Of a stretch of 5,988 nucleotides of DNA, positions 5,779 through 5,988 are shown one piece after another. Position 1 is the stretch's first letter; the number at the start of each line of letters is the position of its first letter. The position numbers and the translations under genes were made by a program. Under the pieces are notes generated by a model. It searched no databases. It was not told the origin of the DNA and saw only the letters and a program-made list of their open reading frames with translations. Origin of the DNA: Gammaproteobacteria bacterium (lineage in GTDB: Bacteria; Pseudomonadota; Gammaproteobacteria; Arenicellales; JAHEKD01); the NCBI GenBank assembly GCA_024638545.1, contig JAHEKD010000172.1, forward strand, positions 1 to 5,988, read 5' to 3'.

Positions 5779-5792
5779 TTGATGATAATCAA
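5779..5792. promoter_or_regulatory. FNR/Anr consensus binding site upstream of grxC
   Basis: TTGATGATAATCAA matches TTGAT-N4-ATCAA at all 10 specified bases, and flanking C5778/G5793 extend the symmetry. On the minus strand it overlaps a possible -35 (TTATCA, 5783-5788) spaced 17 bp from a weak -10 (TAATAC, 5760-5765). That placement would suit repression of grxC without oxygen better than activation. Plus-strand DNA beyond it runs straight into the repeated element. The match is seen in the sequence; the role is inferred. Confidence 0.6.
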
Positions 5793-5819
5793 GCCGCGTA
5801 GATTACTTTTAACTGGATT

Positions 5820-5988
5820 TAACCCGCATTTCTCACCACCCTGCCACTGCGACGGTCCCTTGCCACACCCTGTGGGCATTTTACTCGGTCAGGGTCCTCG
5901 ACATAGCGTCAACGATGCCTGCGGGCCCTTGTGCCGGCACATATGCTGATAACATAATGCCGGCCTTTGGTCGTAAAACCCATACAGG
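5820..5988 (+). mobile_element. 219-bp inverted-repeat-bounded element, copy 3 (left part only)
   Basis: The first 169 bp of the element are present before the window ends, with 8 differences from copy 2 by hand count and no indels. The left terminal repeat, TAACCCGCATTTCTCACC (5820-5837), differs from copy 2 at one base. The right terminal repeat lies outside the window. It has the same orientation as copies 1 and 2, and begins 83 bp upstream of the grxC start codon. Confidence 0.82.

Noticed and set aside
1..5988. CRISPR array
   Set aside because: The three repeats are 219 bp long and kilobases apart; there are no short regularly spaced repeats.

Overview
The window looks like a chromosomal segment from a proteobacterium, most likely a gammaproteobacterium or a close relative. 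This is an inference from four things: a class-3 type glutaredoxin, an LldD/glycolate-oxidase family FMN enzyme, two FNR/Anr-type boxes, and a GGGGACACAATACTTAA-type palindrome between convergent genes. Nothing in the sequence fixes the genus. Base composition is fairly balanced, and intergenic DNA is unusually roomy for a bacterium, with gaps of about 490, 430, 275 and 360 bp. The genes are mostly single transcription units rather than one operon.

Layout. Positions 1-122 are the right part of a repeated element. Positions 123-615 hold no convincing gene, only several hairpins. A strong intrinsic terminator (616-643) closes a minus-strand gene for a secreted fasciclin-domain protein (670-1173). 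Upstream of that gene are an FNR-like box (1279-1292), an orphan Shine-Dalgarno plus ATG (1310-1322), and a full copy of the repeated element (1342-1560). Next come a minus-strand GYD-domain gene (1604-1936) and a divergent plus-strand gene for an exported protein I cannot name (2218-2934). A perfect 21-bp hairpin (2986-3031) lies between that gene and a convergent minus-strand MOSC-domain (mARC/YcbX-like) gene (3051-3863). A minus-strand FMN-dependent alpha-hydroxy-acid dehydrogenase follows (3967-5112), then a roughly 360-bp gap with an operator-like inverted repeat. Last are a minus-strand glutaredoxin gene (5474-5737), a perfect FNR-consensus box (5779-5792) and a third copy of the repeated element running off the window end (5820-5988).

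How the genes relate. Several products fit redox or small-molecule metabolism: glutaredoxin, MOSC/molybdenum-cofactor reductase type, and flavin hydroxy-acid oxidation. The two FNR-type boxes suggest oxygen-responsive control of at least some of them. I see no tightly coupled operon.

The most distinctive item is a 219-bp element bounded by 18-bp terminal inverted repeats. It occurs three times in the same orientation at about 94-99% identity and encodes no transposase. It is best explained as a non-autonomous, MITE-like mobile element. Both window ends fall inside copies of it, so the window edges may be assembly breaks at a high-copy repeat.
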